DNA of 10,086 bases from Rhodanobacteraceae bacterium (GTDB lineage Bacteria > Pseudomonadota > Gammaproteobacteria > Xanthomonadales > Rhodanobacteraceae). The number at the start of each line of letters is the position of its first letter. Position 1 is the stretch's first letter. This document shows positions 1 through 6,608 of the stretch, piece by piece. Below the pieces are notes generated by a model, which worked only from the letters and a program-made list of their open reading frames with translations, was not told the origin of the DNA and did no database searches. Made by a program: the position numbers and the translations under genes. Location of the stretch: positions 1 to 10,086 of the forward strand of contig JAICHS010000073.1 of the NCBI GenBank assembly GCA_025924775.1, written 5' to 3'.

Positions 1-42
1 CAAGCAACGACCACCTCATTTCCATGTGACCGGAGAACCGCC

Positions 43-1122
43 ATGCAAAGAACACTCGCCTTCTGCCTGTTGCTGCCGCTTGCGGGCGCGACATTCGCCG
101 CACCACCAGCGGCACCGGACTCCGCGCAAACCGCGGCAAGCGACGCCGCCGCCAAGCAACAAATGGCTCAATTGCAAACGCGCATGAACGAGCTGGCGCG
201 CCAGATGGCCGCGCTGTCCACGCAGCTCGGCGACGAGGCCAACGCCAGCGCGCTGCACTATCTCGCGGACAGCCGGCGCGGCATGTTCGGCATGGCCGTC
301 ATGGGCACCAGCAAAGGCTTGCGGGTGGACGCCGTGACCCCCGGCGGTCCGGCCGAGCGTGCCGGCGTGAAGACCGGTGACACGATCACGCGCATCGACG
401 GCAAGCCGATCGGCACGCACGGCAGAATCGCAATCCAACACGCGCAAGCGGGCAAACCCATCGCGCTGGCCGTCGATCGCGGCGGGAAGCTGCACGAATT
501 GCGCGTCACCCCCGAGCGCCTGCAACCGTCGGACTGGCAGGACATCGCACGCCAAGCGAAACTGGCCGCGGACCGGGCCACCGCACAGGTGCATTCGCCC
601 GAGTTCCAGCGCCAGATCCAGCAAAGCATCGACGACGCCATGAAAAGCGCAGCCGTGGCAATGAAGGATGCGTCCGTGGCACGCGAAGCGGCCATCAAAG
701 CCGGTGCACATGAAAACCGCTGGGTCATCCGGATGTCGCCGTGGTTCGGCCTGAACCTCGCGCCACTGAATCCCGGTCTCGGCAGTTACTTCGGTACCGA
801 CCGGGGTGTGCTGGTGTTGTCACGCGACGACAAGCAGTTTCCGGAACTGCAACCCGGCGACGTGATCACCGCGGTCGGCGGCCAGTCCGTCGCGCGACCC
901 GAGGACGCCACGCGCGCCCTGCGTGAAGTCGCGAAGGACAAGTCCACCGTGGTGGCGCTGCGTCGCCACGACAAGCCGGTCACGCTGACGATGAAGGTGC
1001 CGGCACCCTGGAACGTGCTTCCGCCACCGCCGCCCCCACCCCCGGCGCCACCGGTTCCAGCCACGCCATCCATCACGCCGCCGGCACCGCCGCCTCCACC
1101 ATCGCCACCCAGCCACGCGTGA
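43..1122 (+). CDS. Exported protein with two PDZ domains and a polyproline C-terminal tail
   Basis: 359 aa. An N-terminal signal peptide (MQRT, then a hydrophobic run to about residue 19, with cleavage likely near ATFA|A) points to the periplasm. Cys8 lies inside the hydrophobic core without a lipobox, so it is probably not a lipoprotein. Residues about 31–65 are Ala/Gln-rich and look helical, possibly coiled coil. PDZ1 spans about 80–160 (GLRVDAVTPGGPAERAGVKTG, the usual carboxylate-loop and 'PA..AG...GD.I..I.G' pattern). A charged helical linker follows, then PDZ2 at about 234–318 (LQPGDVITAVGG). Residues 321–359 are mostly Pro and Ala, with eight consecutive prolines at about 327–334. No trypsin-like, S41 or site-2 protease domain is present, so this is not a complete DegP-type protease; a scaffold or chaperone-like role is inference only. 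The start is supported by a GGAGA about 8 nt upstream of ATG. It is convergent with the DUF6496-like gene; its promoter lies outside the window or in the first 42 bases. PDZ calls are confident, the function unknown. Confidence 0.85.
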   Translation: MQRTLAFCLLLPLAGATFAAPPAAPDSAQTAASDAAAKQQMAQLQTRMNELARQMAALSTQLGDEANASALHYLADSRRGMFGMAVMGTSKGLRVDAVTPGGPAERAGVKTGDTITRIDGKPIGTHGRIAIQHAQAGKPIALAVDRGGKLHELRVTPERLQPSDWQDIARQAKLAADRATAQVHSPEFQRQIQQSIDDAMKSAAVAMKDASVAREAAIKAGAHENRWVIRMSPWFGLNLAPLNPGLGSYFGTDRGVLVLSRDDKQFPELQPGDVITAVGGQSVARPEDATRALREVAKDKSTVVALRRHDKPVTLTMKVPAPWNVLPPPPPPPPAPPVPATPSITPPAPPPPPSPPSHA

Positions 1123-1185
1123 CGGGTCGGCGTCATCTGCCAAGTGCAATCACCGAACTTAGCCTGGGAGGCCTCGCGCGCCGCC

Positions 1186-1701
1186 TCAGCCCTTGCGATT
1201 TTTCGCGCGCGTGCGGGCGGCCTTGCGGGCCGCAGCCGAGCGACCCTTGGCGCCCTTGGTGCGCGCGGCTTTTTCCGCCGCAGCGGAACGCTGGCCGGGC
1301 GTGCGTTTGCGTGCCGCCTTGCGGGCGTGCTTCGCAAGCGCCTTCTTCGATGCAGCGGAATGACCTTCGCGCTTCAGGGCCCTGCTGCTGGCGCGTGCAC
1401 GTTTGCGCGAAGTCTTGCGCGGCGTTTTCGACGCAGACCTCTTCTTCGCCGTTCCGCCACGCTTCGTCGCCTTGCCCGCGGACTTGCGTGAACCTGCGTC
1501 TTTTTTTGCCGGAACCTTGACCCCGGCGCGCCGGGCTTGCGACAGCCCGATCGCGATCGCCTGTTCGGTCGAACGCGCACCGTGCCTGCCCTCACGCACG
1601 TGCTCGATTTCCTCGCGCACGAACTCGCCAGCCTGGGTGCTGGCGGATTTGCCTTCGCGCTTGTCCTTCTTCGCGCGCGCAATAGTCTTCTTGTCCGGCA
1701 T
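1186..1701 (-). CDS. DUF6496-like small basic protein with histone-H1-like Lys/Arg/Ala tail
   Basis: 171 aa. Residues 1–62 form the recognisable part: MPDKKTIARAKKDKREGK, then a segment with STQAGEFVREEIEHVREG and ARSTEQAIAIGLSQARRAG. I recall this pattern from proteins annotated DUF6496 in proteobacteria; no biochemical function is known to me. Residues about 63–171 are low complexity and made mainly of Lys, Arg, Ala, Ser and Gly, with an internal near-repeat (RSAAAEKAART at about 138, RSAAARKAART at about 154). The tail resembles histone-H1-like or AlgP-like DNA-binding tails, so nucleic-acid binding is a reasonable inference. The reading frame is open to 1875, but I chose ATG at 1701 because a strong Shine-Dalgarno (AGGAGGT, 5 nt spacing) precedes it and family similarity begins there. 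It lies 181 bp downstream of the second kup gene on the same strand, and its strong RBS suggests independent, possibly high, expression. Confidence 0.85.
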   Translation of the reverse strand: MPDKKTIARAKKDKREGKSASTQAGEFVREEIEHVREGRHGARSTEQAIAIGLSQARRAGVKVPAKKDAGSRKSAGKATKRGGTAKKRSASKTPRKTSRKRARASSRALKREGHSAASKKALAKHARKAARKRTPGQRSAAAEKAARTKGAKGRSAAARKAARTRAKNRKG

Positions 1702-1706
1702 GTCGC

Positions 1707-1713
1707 ACCTCCT
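1707..1713 (-). promoter_or_regulatory. Strong ribosome binding site of the DUF6496-like gene
   Basis: The minus strand reads AGGAGGT followed by GCGAC and ATG. This is a near-perfect match to the anti-Shine-Dalgarno with 5 nt spacing, and it decides the start at 1701 against in-frame ATG codons farther upstream. It is the strongest RBS I noticed in the window. Confidence 0.8.
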
Positions 1714-1800
1714 CGTCAACGTTGTGCAACACGGGCGCACCACGCGCAGCCTGCGCACGCCCGGCATCCAAGCCGAAACAAGCACCCGCGTGGCCCTCAT

Positions 1801-1823
1801 CATGCGTGCCCCTCCCACGCATG
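1801..1823. repeat. 8-bp perfect inverted repeat between kup and the DUF6496-like gene
   Basis: CATGCGTG (1801–1808) pairs perfectly with CACGCATG (1816–1823) around the 7-nt loop CCCCTCC. It sits 59 bp past the stop of the second kup and about 100 bp before the DUF6496-like start. No T-run follows on either strand, so it is not a standard intrinsic terminator. It could be an operator, an mRNA hairpin, or chance in GC-rich DNA. On the minus strand the loop reads GGAGGGG. Confidence 0.4.
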
Positions 1824-1882
1824 TCATCCCGTGCGCGATCGCGAGCCAGTAATGGTTCATATTTCGCGCCACCACGCGATGG

Positions 1883-3772
1883 CTAGATCTCGACCTGCGT
1901 GCCCAGTTCGACCAACCGGTTGCCGGGGATGTGGAAGAACGCGGTGGCGGGCAATGCGTTGCGCGTCATGAACGCGAACAGTTTGTCTCGCCATGGCGCC
2001 ATGCCAGGGCGTTTGGTGGCAACGACGGTTTCGCGCGACAGGAAGAACGTAGTATCCATCATGTCGAACGCCAGCCCGCGTTGCGCGCATTGCACCAGCG
2101 CGGCGGGCACGTCGGGCTCCTGCATGAAGCCGAAGCGCAACATCAGCGTATGGAATGAATGACCGAGCTCATGCAGTTCGATGCGTTCGGCCTGATCCGC
2201 GAACGGCGTTTCCAGCGTTTCCACGCTGAGCAGCACGTTGCGTTCGTGCAGCACCTTGAAATGCTTGAGGCTGTGCAGCATCGCGTGCGGCACAGTGGTG
2301 GGGTTGGCGGTCATGAACACCGCGGTGCCGGGCACGCGCGGGGGCGGATGATCGGCGATGCTCTCGATGAACGGCGCCAGCGCGATGCCCCCATACTGCA
2401 ACTGGCGCAGCACCAGCTCACGCCCGCGCCGCCAAGTAGTCATCACGGTGAAAACCAGGATGCCGAGCGCCAGCGGAAACCAGCCGCCGTGCCCGATCTT
2501 CAGCAGGTTGGCGCCGAGGAACGCGCAGTCGATGACCAGCAGCGGGATGCCCAGCGCAACCACCGCGTAGCCCTTCCAGTGCCACAGTCGCAGGGCTACC
2601 AGCAACGCCAACAGGGTGGTCGTCACCATGGTTCCGGTCACCGCGATGCCGTAGGCCGCGCCCAGGTTTTCCGAGGAGCGGAACGCGACCACGGCAACCA
2701 GCACCAGTACCAGCAGCATGCCATTGATCCAGGGCACGAAGATCTGGCCGACCATGCGGCTGGACGTGTGCACCACGCGCATGCGCGGCGAGAAACCTAG
2801 CTGCATGGCCGCGCGCGTCATCGAATACGCGCCCGAAATCACTGCCTGCGAGGCGATCACGGTGGCCGCGGCGGCCAACACGATCATGGGCACCAGCAAC
2901 GCGTGCGGCACCAGCAAATAAAACGGGTTGGCTGCCGCATCCGGCTGATGCAGCATCAGTGCGCCTTGTCCGAAGTAGTTGCACAGCAGCGCTGGAAACA
3001 CGAAGCCAGCCCACGCGATGCGTATGGGCCGCTTGCCGAAATGCCCCATGTCCGCGTACAGCGCTTCGGTGCCGGTCACTGCCAAGACCACGCCACCGAG
3101 GGCCACGAACGCGGCGATGCCGTGCGAATGGAAAAAGCGTGCCGCGTAATAGGGATTCACTGCGGCCAGGATTTCCGGCGCGCGCACGATCATGTGCAAC
3201 CCGAGCAACGCGATTGCCGCAAACCACACGCACATCACCGGCGCAAACAAGCCACCGACGCGCGCCGTACCAACCCGTTGCAACAGGAACAAAACCAGCA
3301 GGATCGCCACGCTGATCGGCACCACCCAGTGACCCAACGCCGGTGCCGCCACCTTGATGCCTTCCACCGCCGACAGCACGGAGATCGCGGGCGTGATCAC
3401 GCCATCACCGTAGAACAGCGCCGCACCGAAAATCGCCACCACCGCCACCAGCCAGCGCAACCGCGGCTGGCCGCGCACGCTGCGCTGGGCCAGCGCCAGC
3501 AGCGCCATGATGCCGCCCTCCCCCTTGTTGTCCGCGCGCATCACGAAGATCACGTATTTCACCGTGACCACCAGCAACAGTGCCCAGAAGACCAGCGACA
3601 GCACGCCAAACAGGCTGGCACGACTGACATGCAGGCTGTAGTCGCGGCTGAAGATTTCCTGCAACGTGTACAGCGGGCTGGTGCCGATGTCGCCGAATAC
3701 GACGCCGAGCGCACCGAAGGCCAGCGCACGCAGCGAAGGCGAAACCCGTGGCTCGGATGCGGCGGTTTGCAT
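1883..3772 (-). CDS. kup: Low-affinity K+ transporter Kup/TrkD family, second copy of a tandem pair
   Basis: 629 aa, the usual length for the KUP/HAK/KT family (about 620–640). Kup is an inner-membrane proton-coupled potassium importer in E. coli, active at low pH and under hyperosmotic stress. The N-terminal signature GVVFGDIGTSPLY is at about 23–35, RADNKGEGG at 79–87, GDGVITP at 122–128 and the acidic TEALYADMGHFG (Glu about 236) in the membrane core. About 12 hydrophobic segments run to roughly residue 460, followed by a C-terminal cytoplasmic domain ending GTQVEI. The start ATG at 3772 is the natural family start, but no clear Shine-Dalgarno precedes it, unlike the strong RBS of the downstream gene. 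It lies 115 bp after the other kup, which it matches along its whole length (clearly more than half identical by eye); some DNA blocks are near 80% alike. No frameshift is seen and all listed motifs are intact, so it is probably functional. Confidence 0.95.
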   Translation of the reverse strand: MQTAASEPRVSPSLRALAFGALGVVFGDIGTSPLYTLQEIFSRDYSLHVSRASLFGVLSLVFWALLLVVTVKYVIFVMRADNKGEGGIMALLALAQRSVRGQPRLRWLVAVVAIFGAALFYGDGVITPAISVLSAVEGIKVAAPALGHWVVPISVAILLVLFLLQRVGTARVGGLFAPVMCVWFAAIALLGLHMIVRAPEILAAVNPYYAARFFHSHGIAAFVALGGVVLAVTGTEALYADMGHFGKRPIRIAWAGFVFPALLCNYFGQGALMLHQPDAAANPFYLLVPHALLVPMIVLAAAATVIASQAVISGAYSMTRAAMQLGFSPRMRVVHTSSRMVGQIFVPWINGMLLVLVLVAVVAFRSSENLGAAYGIAVTGTMVTTTLLALLVALRLWHWKGYAVVALGIPLLVIDCAFLGANLLKIGHGGWFPLALGILVFTVMTTWRRGRELVLRQLQYGGIALAPFIESIADHPPPRVPGTAVFMTANPTTVPHAMLHSLKHFKVLHERNVLLSVETLETPFADQAERIELHELGHSFHTLMLRFGFMQEPDVPAALVQCAQRGLAFDMMDTTFFLSRETVVATKRPGMAPWRDKLFAFMTRNALPATAFFHIPGNRLVELGTQVEI

Positions 3773-3806
3773 GCAGTGGGGAGCTATTCACCGGAACGGG
3801 GCGCGG

Positions 3807-3832
3807 AGTGTAGTGGCGCCAGCACACGCCAA
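3807..3832 (-). promoter_or_regulatory. Possible promoter for the second kup gene
   Basis: In the 115-bp gap between the two kup genes the minus strand carries a -10-like TACACT (3812 to 3807). TTGGCG lies upstream at 3832–3827, but the spacer is only 14 bp; the hexamer at the standard 17-bp distance is AGATTG, a poor -35. Transcription would start about 28 nt before the kup ATG. This is weak, sequence-only evidence; read-through from the upstream kup is equally possible because no terminator is visible. Confidence 0.3.
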
Positions 3833-3887
3833 TCTTTCCACCAACTTTCGCCATCGGCGCCGGCTGGGCAACCCCTTGATCAGGTGC

Positions 3888-5795
3888 TCAAATCTCGACC
3901 TGCGCGCCCAGCTCGATCAGGCGGTTGCCGGGGATGCTGAAGAACGCGGTGGCGGGCAGCGCGTTGCGCGCCAGGAACGCGAACAGCTTGTCGCGCCACA
4001 ACGCCATGCCGGGGCGATCGGTGGCGACGATGGTTTCACGCGACAGGAAAAACGTCGTGTCCATCATCTTGATGTCGAGGCCCTGCCTGGCGCACTCGTG
4101 CAAGGCCACCGGCACGTTCGGGTCGTCGGCAAAGCCGAAGCGCAGCACCAGTTTGTGGAAATCGTGGCCAAGATCGGCCAGCTCGATGCGTTCCTCGGGG
4201 TCAGCGTGGGGCGTTTCCAGCGTATCGACGGTCAGGATCACGTTGCGCTTGTGCAGCACCTTGTTGTGCTTGAGGTTGTGCAGCAGTGCGTGCGGCACCG
4301 CGTCGGGATCGCTGACCAGGAAAATCGCGGTGCCTTCCACCCGCGTCGGCGGGTGCTCGGCCAGGTTCGCGATGAACGGCTCCAGCGCCAGGCCGCCCAG
4401 CTTCAGCTGGCGCAGCACCAGGTCGCGCCCGCGCCGCCACGTCGTCAGCACCGCGAACGCCGCAAGGCCCAGCACCAGCGGGAACCAGCCGCCATCCTCG
4501 ACCTTCAGCGTGTTGGCGCCGAAGAACGACAGGTCGATCACGAGGAAAAACAGGCCGAGACCGACGATCACCAGCGGATTCCACTTCCACATGCGCCAAG
4601 CCACGATCAGGAACAACACGGTGTCGATCACCATGGTGCCGGTCACGGCAATGCCGTAGGCACCGGCCAGCGCGTTGGATGACTTGAACCCCAGCACCAC
4701 CAGCACCACCAGGATCATCAGCAGGCGGTTGATCCACGGCAGGAAGATTTGCCCCACGTCCTCGTTGGAGGTGTGCACCACCGGCATGCGCGGCAGGAAG
4801 CCCAGCTGGATGGCCTGGCGCATGATCGAGAACGAGCCCGCGATCACCGCCTGCGAGGCGATCACCGCAGCCGCGGTCGCCAGCGCAATCATCGGGTACA
4901 GCCCCCACTCCGGCACCGCCAGGAAGAACGGATTGCTGGCCGCAGCGTGGTCGTGGATCAGCAGCGCGCCCTGTCCGAAGTAATTCAACATCAGGCCGGG
5001 CATCACGAAGCCGTACCACGCCACCGTGATCGACTTGCGCCCGAAGTGGCCCATGTCGGCGTACAGCGCCTCGGCACCGGTGACGCACAGCACCACCGCA
5101 CCCAGCACCAGGAATCCACCGGTACCGTGATGTATGAAAAAATGCACGCCGTACCACGGATTGATTGCGCGCAGCACCAGCGGATGCTGCACGATGTTGT
5201 ACGCACCGATCAGGCCGATGGCGACGAACCACACGCACATCACCGGGCCGAACACGCTGCCAACGCGCCCGGTGCCGCGCTTCTGGATCAGGAACAGCGC
5301 CACCAGCACCGTCACCGCAATCCATACCACCCAGTGGGACAGTTGCGGCGCGGCCACTTCCAGGCCCTCGACCGCCGAGAGCACGGTGATCGATGGTGTG
5401 ATCACGCCATCGCCGAAAAACAACGCGGCGCCGAGCACCGCGGCCAGGATCACCAGCCGGCGCGTGCGCGGATGCTTGCGCGTGGCGCGCTGGGCCAGCG
5501 CCATCATCGCCATGATGCCGCCCTCGCCCTTGTTGTCCGCGCGCATGATGAAGGTGATGTATTTCAGCGCCACCACGATCAGCAACGACCACAACACCAG
5601 CGACAAGATGCCCAGCACGTTGAAGGTCGTCACCGGCATGCCGTGCTGATCGCTGAAAGCTTCGCTGAAGGTATACAACGGACTGGTGCCGATATCGCCG
5701 AACACCACGCCGATCGCGCCGATCACCATGACGTGCAGCGCCTTCTTGGCGGAATCGCCGGTATCCGCGGGCTTGGCGTCGGTGGTGTCGGTCAT
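3888..5795 (-). CDS. kup: Low-affinity K+ transporter Kup/TrkD family, copy overlapping ruvA
   Basis: 635 aa, full length for the family. GVVFGDIGTSPLY lies at about 29–41, RADNKGEGG at 85–93, FGDGVITP at about 127–134 and AEALYADMGHFG at about 241 onward. About 12 membrane segments are followed by a cytoplasmic C-terminal domain ending GAQVEI. The N-terminal 20 residues (Thr/Asp/Ala/Lys-rich) differ from the other copy; the rest aligns without large gaps. The start ATG (5795–5793) overlaps the ruvA stop TGA (5794–5792) in an ATGA arrangement, so translation is probably coupled to ruvA and the gene belongs to the ruvC–ruvA transcript. As in the other copy, the acidic residues linked to transport in E. 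coli Kup appear conserved. I recall a kup gene next to ruvA in other xanthomonads, so this is probably the ancestral copy and the downstream one the addition; that order is inference. Confidence 0.96.
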   Translation of the reverse strand: MTDTTDAKPADTGDSAKKALHVMVIGAIGVVFGDIGTSPLYTFSEAFSDQHGMPVTTFNVLGILSLVLWSLLIVVALKYITFIMRADNKGEGGIMAMMALAQRATRKHPRTRRLVILAAVLGAALFFGDGVITPSITVLSAVEGLEVAAPQLSHWVVWIAVTVLVALFLIQKRGTGRVGSVFGPVMCVWFVAIGLIGAYNIVQHPLVLRAINPWYGVHFFIHHGTGGFLVLGAVVLCVTGAEALYADMGHFGRKSITVAWYGFVMPGLMLNYFGQGALLIHDHAAASNPFFLAVPEWGLYPMIALATAAAVIASQAVIAGSFSIMRQAIQLGFLPRMPVVHTSNEDVGQIFLPWINRLLMILVVLVVLGFKSSNALAGAYGIAVTGTMVIDTVLFLIVAWRMWKWNPLVIVGLGLFFLVIDLSFFGANTLKVEDGGWFPLVLGLAAFAVLTTWRRGRDLVLRQLKLGGLALEPFIANLAEHPPTRVEGTAIFLVSDPDAVPHALLHNLKHNKVLHKRNVILTVDTLETPHADPEERIELADLGHDFHKLVLRFGFADDPNVPVALHECARQGLDIKMMDTTFFLSRETIVATDRPGMALWRDKLFAFLARNALPATAFFSIPGNRLIELGAQVEI

Positions 5796-6382
5796 CGCCC
5801 CAGCGCCGCGCGCAAGGCCTTGCGGATGATGGTTTCGGCGTCGTCGCCGTCGCCGGCGGCCCCGGTTGCGAGCCGGGTGGCCTCGGCCGGCTTGTAGCCC
5901 AACTGCTGCAGCGCCGCCTCGGCTTCGCCACGCGGATCAAGCGGCACCGGCGCCGCGCCGGCCGCCGGCACCGCCACCACGTTGCCGACGCGATCGCGCA
6001 GTTCGACCACGATGCGTTCGGCGGTTTTCTTGCCGATGCCGGGAATCCGGGTCAGCGCGGCCACGTCGCCGGCCTGCACCAGGCGCGCAAAGTCGCTCGT
6101 CGAGACGCCCGACAACACCGCCAGCGCGATGCGCGCGCCGATGCCGGAAACCTTCTGCAGCCCGCGGAACAGGTTGCGCTCGTCATCGCGCAGGAAACCG
6201 TACAACGCGTCGGTGTCTTCCTTGTGCGCGTAGTGCGTCAGCAACACGACTTCCCTGCCGATATCCGGCAGGTCGTACAGCGTGGACATCGGCACTTCCA
6301 GCTCGTAGCCGACGCCACCGACTTCGACCAGCACCCACGGCGGGCGCTTGCTGACGAGCGTTCCGCGCAGGCGGCCGATCAT
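5792..6382 (-). CDS. ruvA: Holliday junction branch migration protein RuvA
   Basis: 196 aa, within the usual 190–205. RuvA tetramers bind four-way junctions and load the RuvB ATPase for branch migration, with RuvC cutting the junction. The N-terminal OB domain (MIGRLRGTLVSK, about 1–64) ends with the acidic pin Glu55–Asp56 (YAHKEDTDALYGF). The central domain has two helix-hairpin-helix motifs, VSGIGARIAL at about 78–87 and IPGIGKKTAERI at about 113–124. The flexible linker is Ala/Pro/Val-rich, and the C-terminal RuvB-binding domain (about 150–196) carries LGYKPAEA. The open frame continues far upstream through the intergenic repeat, but ATG at 6382 fits the family start and has a good RBS. 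The stop overlaps the kup start by 4 nt. RuvB, normally encoded downstream, is absent from the window. Confidence 0.97.
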   Translation of the reverse strand: MIGRLRGTLVSKRPPWVLVEVGGVGYELEVPMSTLYDLPDIGREVVLLTHYAHKEDTDALYGFLRDDERNLFRGLQKVSGIGARIALAVLSGVSTSDFARLVQAGDVAALTRIPGIGKKTAERIVVELRDRVGNVVAVPAAGAAPVPLDPRGEAEAALQQLGYKPAEATRLATGAAGDGDDAETIIRKALRAALGR

Positions 6383-6389
6383 GCTCGGC

Positions 6390-6394
6390 ACCTC
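6390..6394 (-). promoter_or_regulatory. Ribosome binding site deciding the ruvA start
   Basis: GAGGT on the minus strand sits 7 nt upstream of the ATG at 6382. It lies just outside the structured repeat-like element that fills the rest of the ruvC–ruvA gap, and rules out the longer in-frame starts inside that element. Confidence 0.7.
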
Positions 6395-6416
6395 GCAAGA
6401 CTTTCCCCCACCCCGA

Positions 6417-6440
6417 CCCTTCCCCGCAGGCGGGGGAGGG
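6417..6440. repeat. GC-rich hairpin inside the ruvC–ruvA element
   Basis: CCCTTCCCCG pairs with CGGGGGAGGG around the loop CAGG, 10 bp with one G·T wobble. On the plus strand a TTTTTCTT run begins 4 nt later (6445–6452), giving the look of an intrinsic terminator for plus-strand (antisense) transcription. No plus-strand gene ends here. On the minus strand, which carries the ruv transcript, no T-run follows. Confidence 0.5.
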
Positions 6441-6482
6441 TGAGTTTTTCTTCCCGCGCTTGCGGGGGTGAGAGTCGGCGCC

Positions 6483-6507
6483 CTCGAACTGCCGGAGGCA
6501 GTTCGAG
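6483..6507. repeat. 11-bp perfect hairpin with 3-nt loop inside the ruvC–ruvA element
   Basis: CTCGAACTGCC (6483–6493) and GGCAGTTCGAG (6497–6507) are exact inverse complements around GGA. A further GTCGG/CCGAC pair (6474–6478 with 6508–6512) extends the stem past a 4-nt bulge. This is the strongest secondary structure I found in the window and would form in the ruvC–ruvA mRNA. Confidence 0.8.
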
Positions 6508-6608
6508 CCGACCCGAACGCCCGAGACAGGATGTCGAGGGCCGGGTTGTCTGCCGAGCGCACGACGCGCGAGTCCGACAACGGTGTCCGGAGGACGGAAA
6601 GGGGGAAA

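Larger units (their letters stand above)
6402..6608. repeat. Structured intergenic element with short terminal inverted repeats (MITE/REP-like)
   Basis: This 207-bp block fills nearly all of the ruvC–ruvA gap. It begins TTTCCCCC (6402–6409) and ends GGGGGAAA (6601–6608), a perfect 8-bp inverted pair, with the ruvC stop starting at the next base. Inside are: a GC-rich hairpin at 6417–6440; a smaller one at 6453–6466 (CCCGC/GCGGG); an 11-bp perfect hairpin at 6483–6507; GACA-GGA-TGTC at 6525–6535; GTTGTC (6545–6550) pairing with GACAAC (6576–6581); and GTCC-GGA-GGAC at 6585–6595. Three hairpins share a GGA loop (TCC on the transcribed strand). No coding potential is convincing. I see no flanking target-site duplication and no second copy in the window, so calling it a dispersed repeat rests on its form and on my memory of similar xanthomonad intergenic repeats. 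Confidence 0.55.

Noticed and set aside
1168..1187. Possible bidirectional terminator between the convergent genes (GAGGC/GCCTC)
   Set aside because: Only a 5-bp stem with a 10-nt loop, overlapping the DUF6496-like stop codon, and no adjacent T-run on either strand.
1835..1844. CGCGATCGCG palindrome
   Set aside because: A 10-bp GC-rich palindrome is expected by chance at this composition, and it has no partner sites arranged around a promoter.
1702..1875. 58-residue upstream extension of the DUF6496-like protein
   Set aside because: The domain begins with MPDKK at 1701, preceded by a near-perfect Shine-Dalgarno; the extension crosses the inverted repeat and has no recognisable features.
2159..5897. 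Several long plus-strand open frames opposite the kup genes (for example 2903–3940, 3666–4682, 4749–5897)
   Set aside because: They are antisense shadows in high-GC DNA, rich in His, Gln and Arg, without domains; the minus strand encodes well-conserved Kup proteins.
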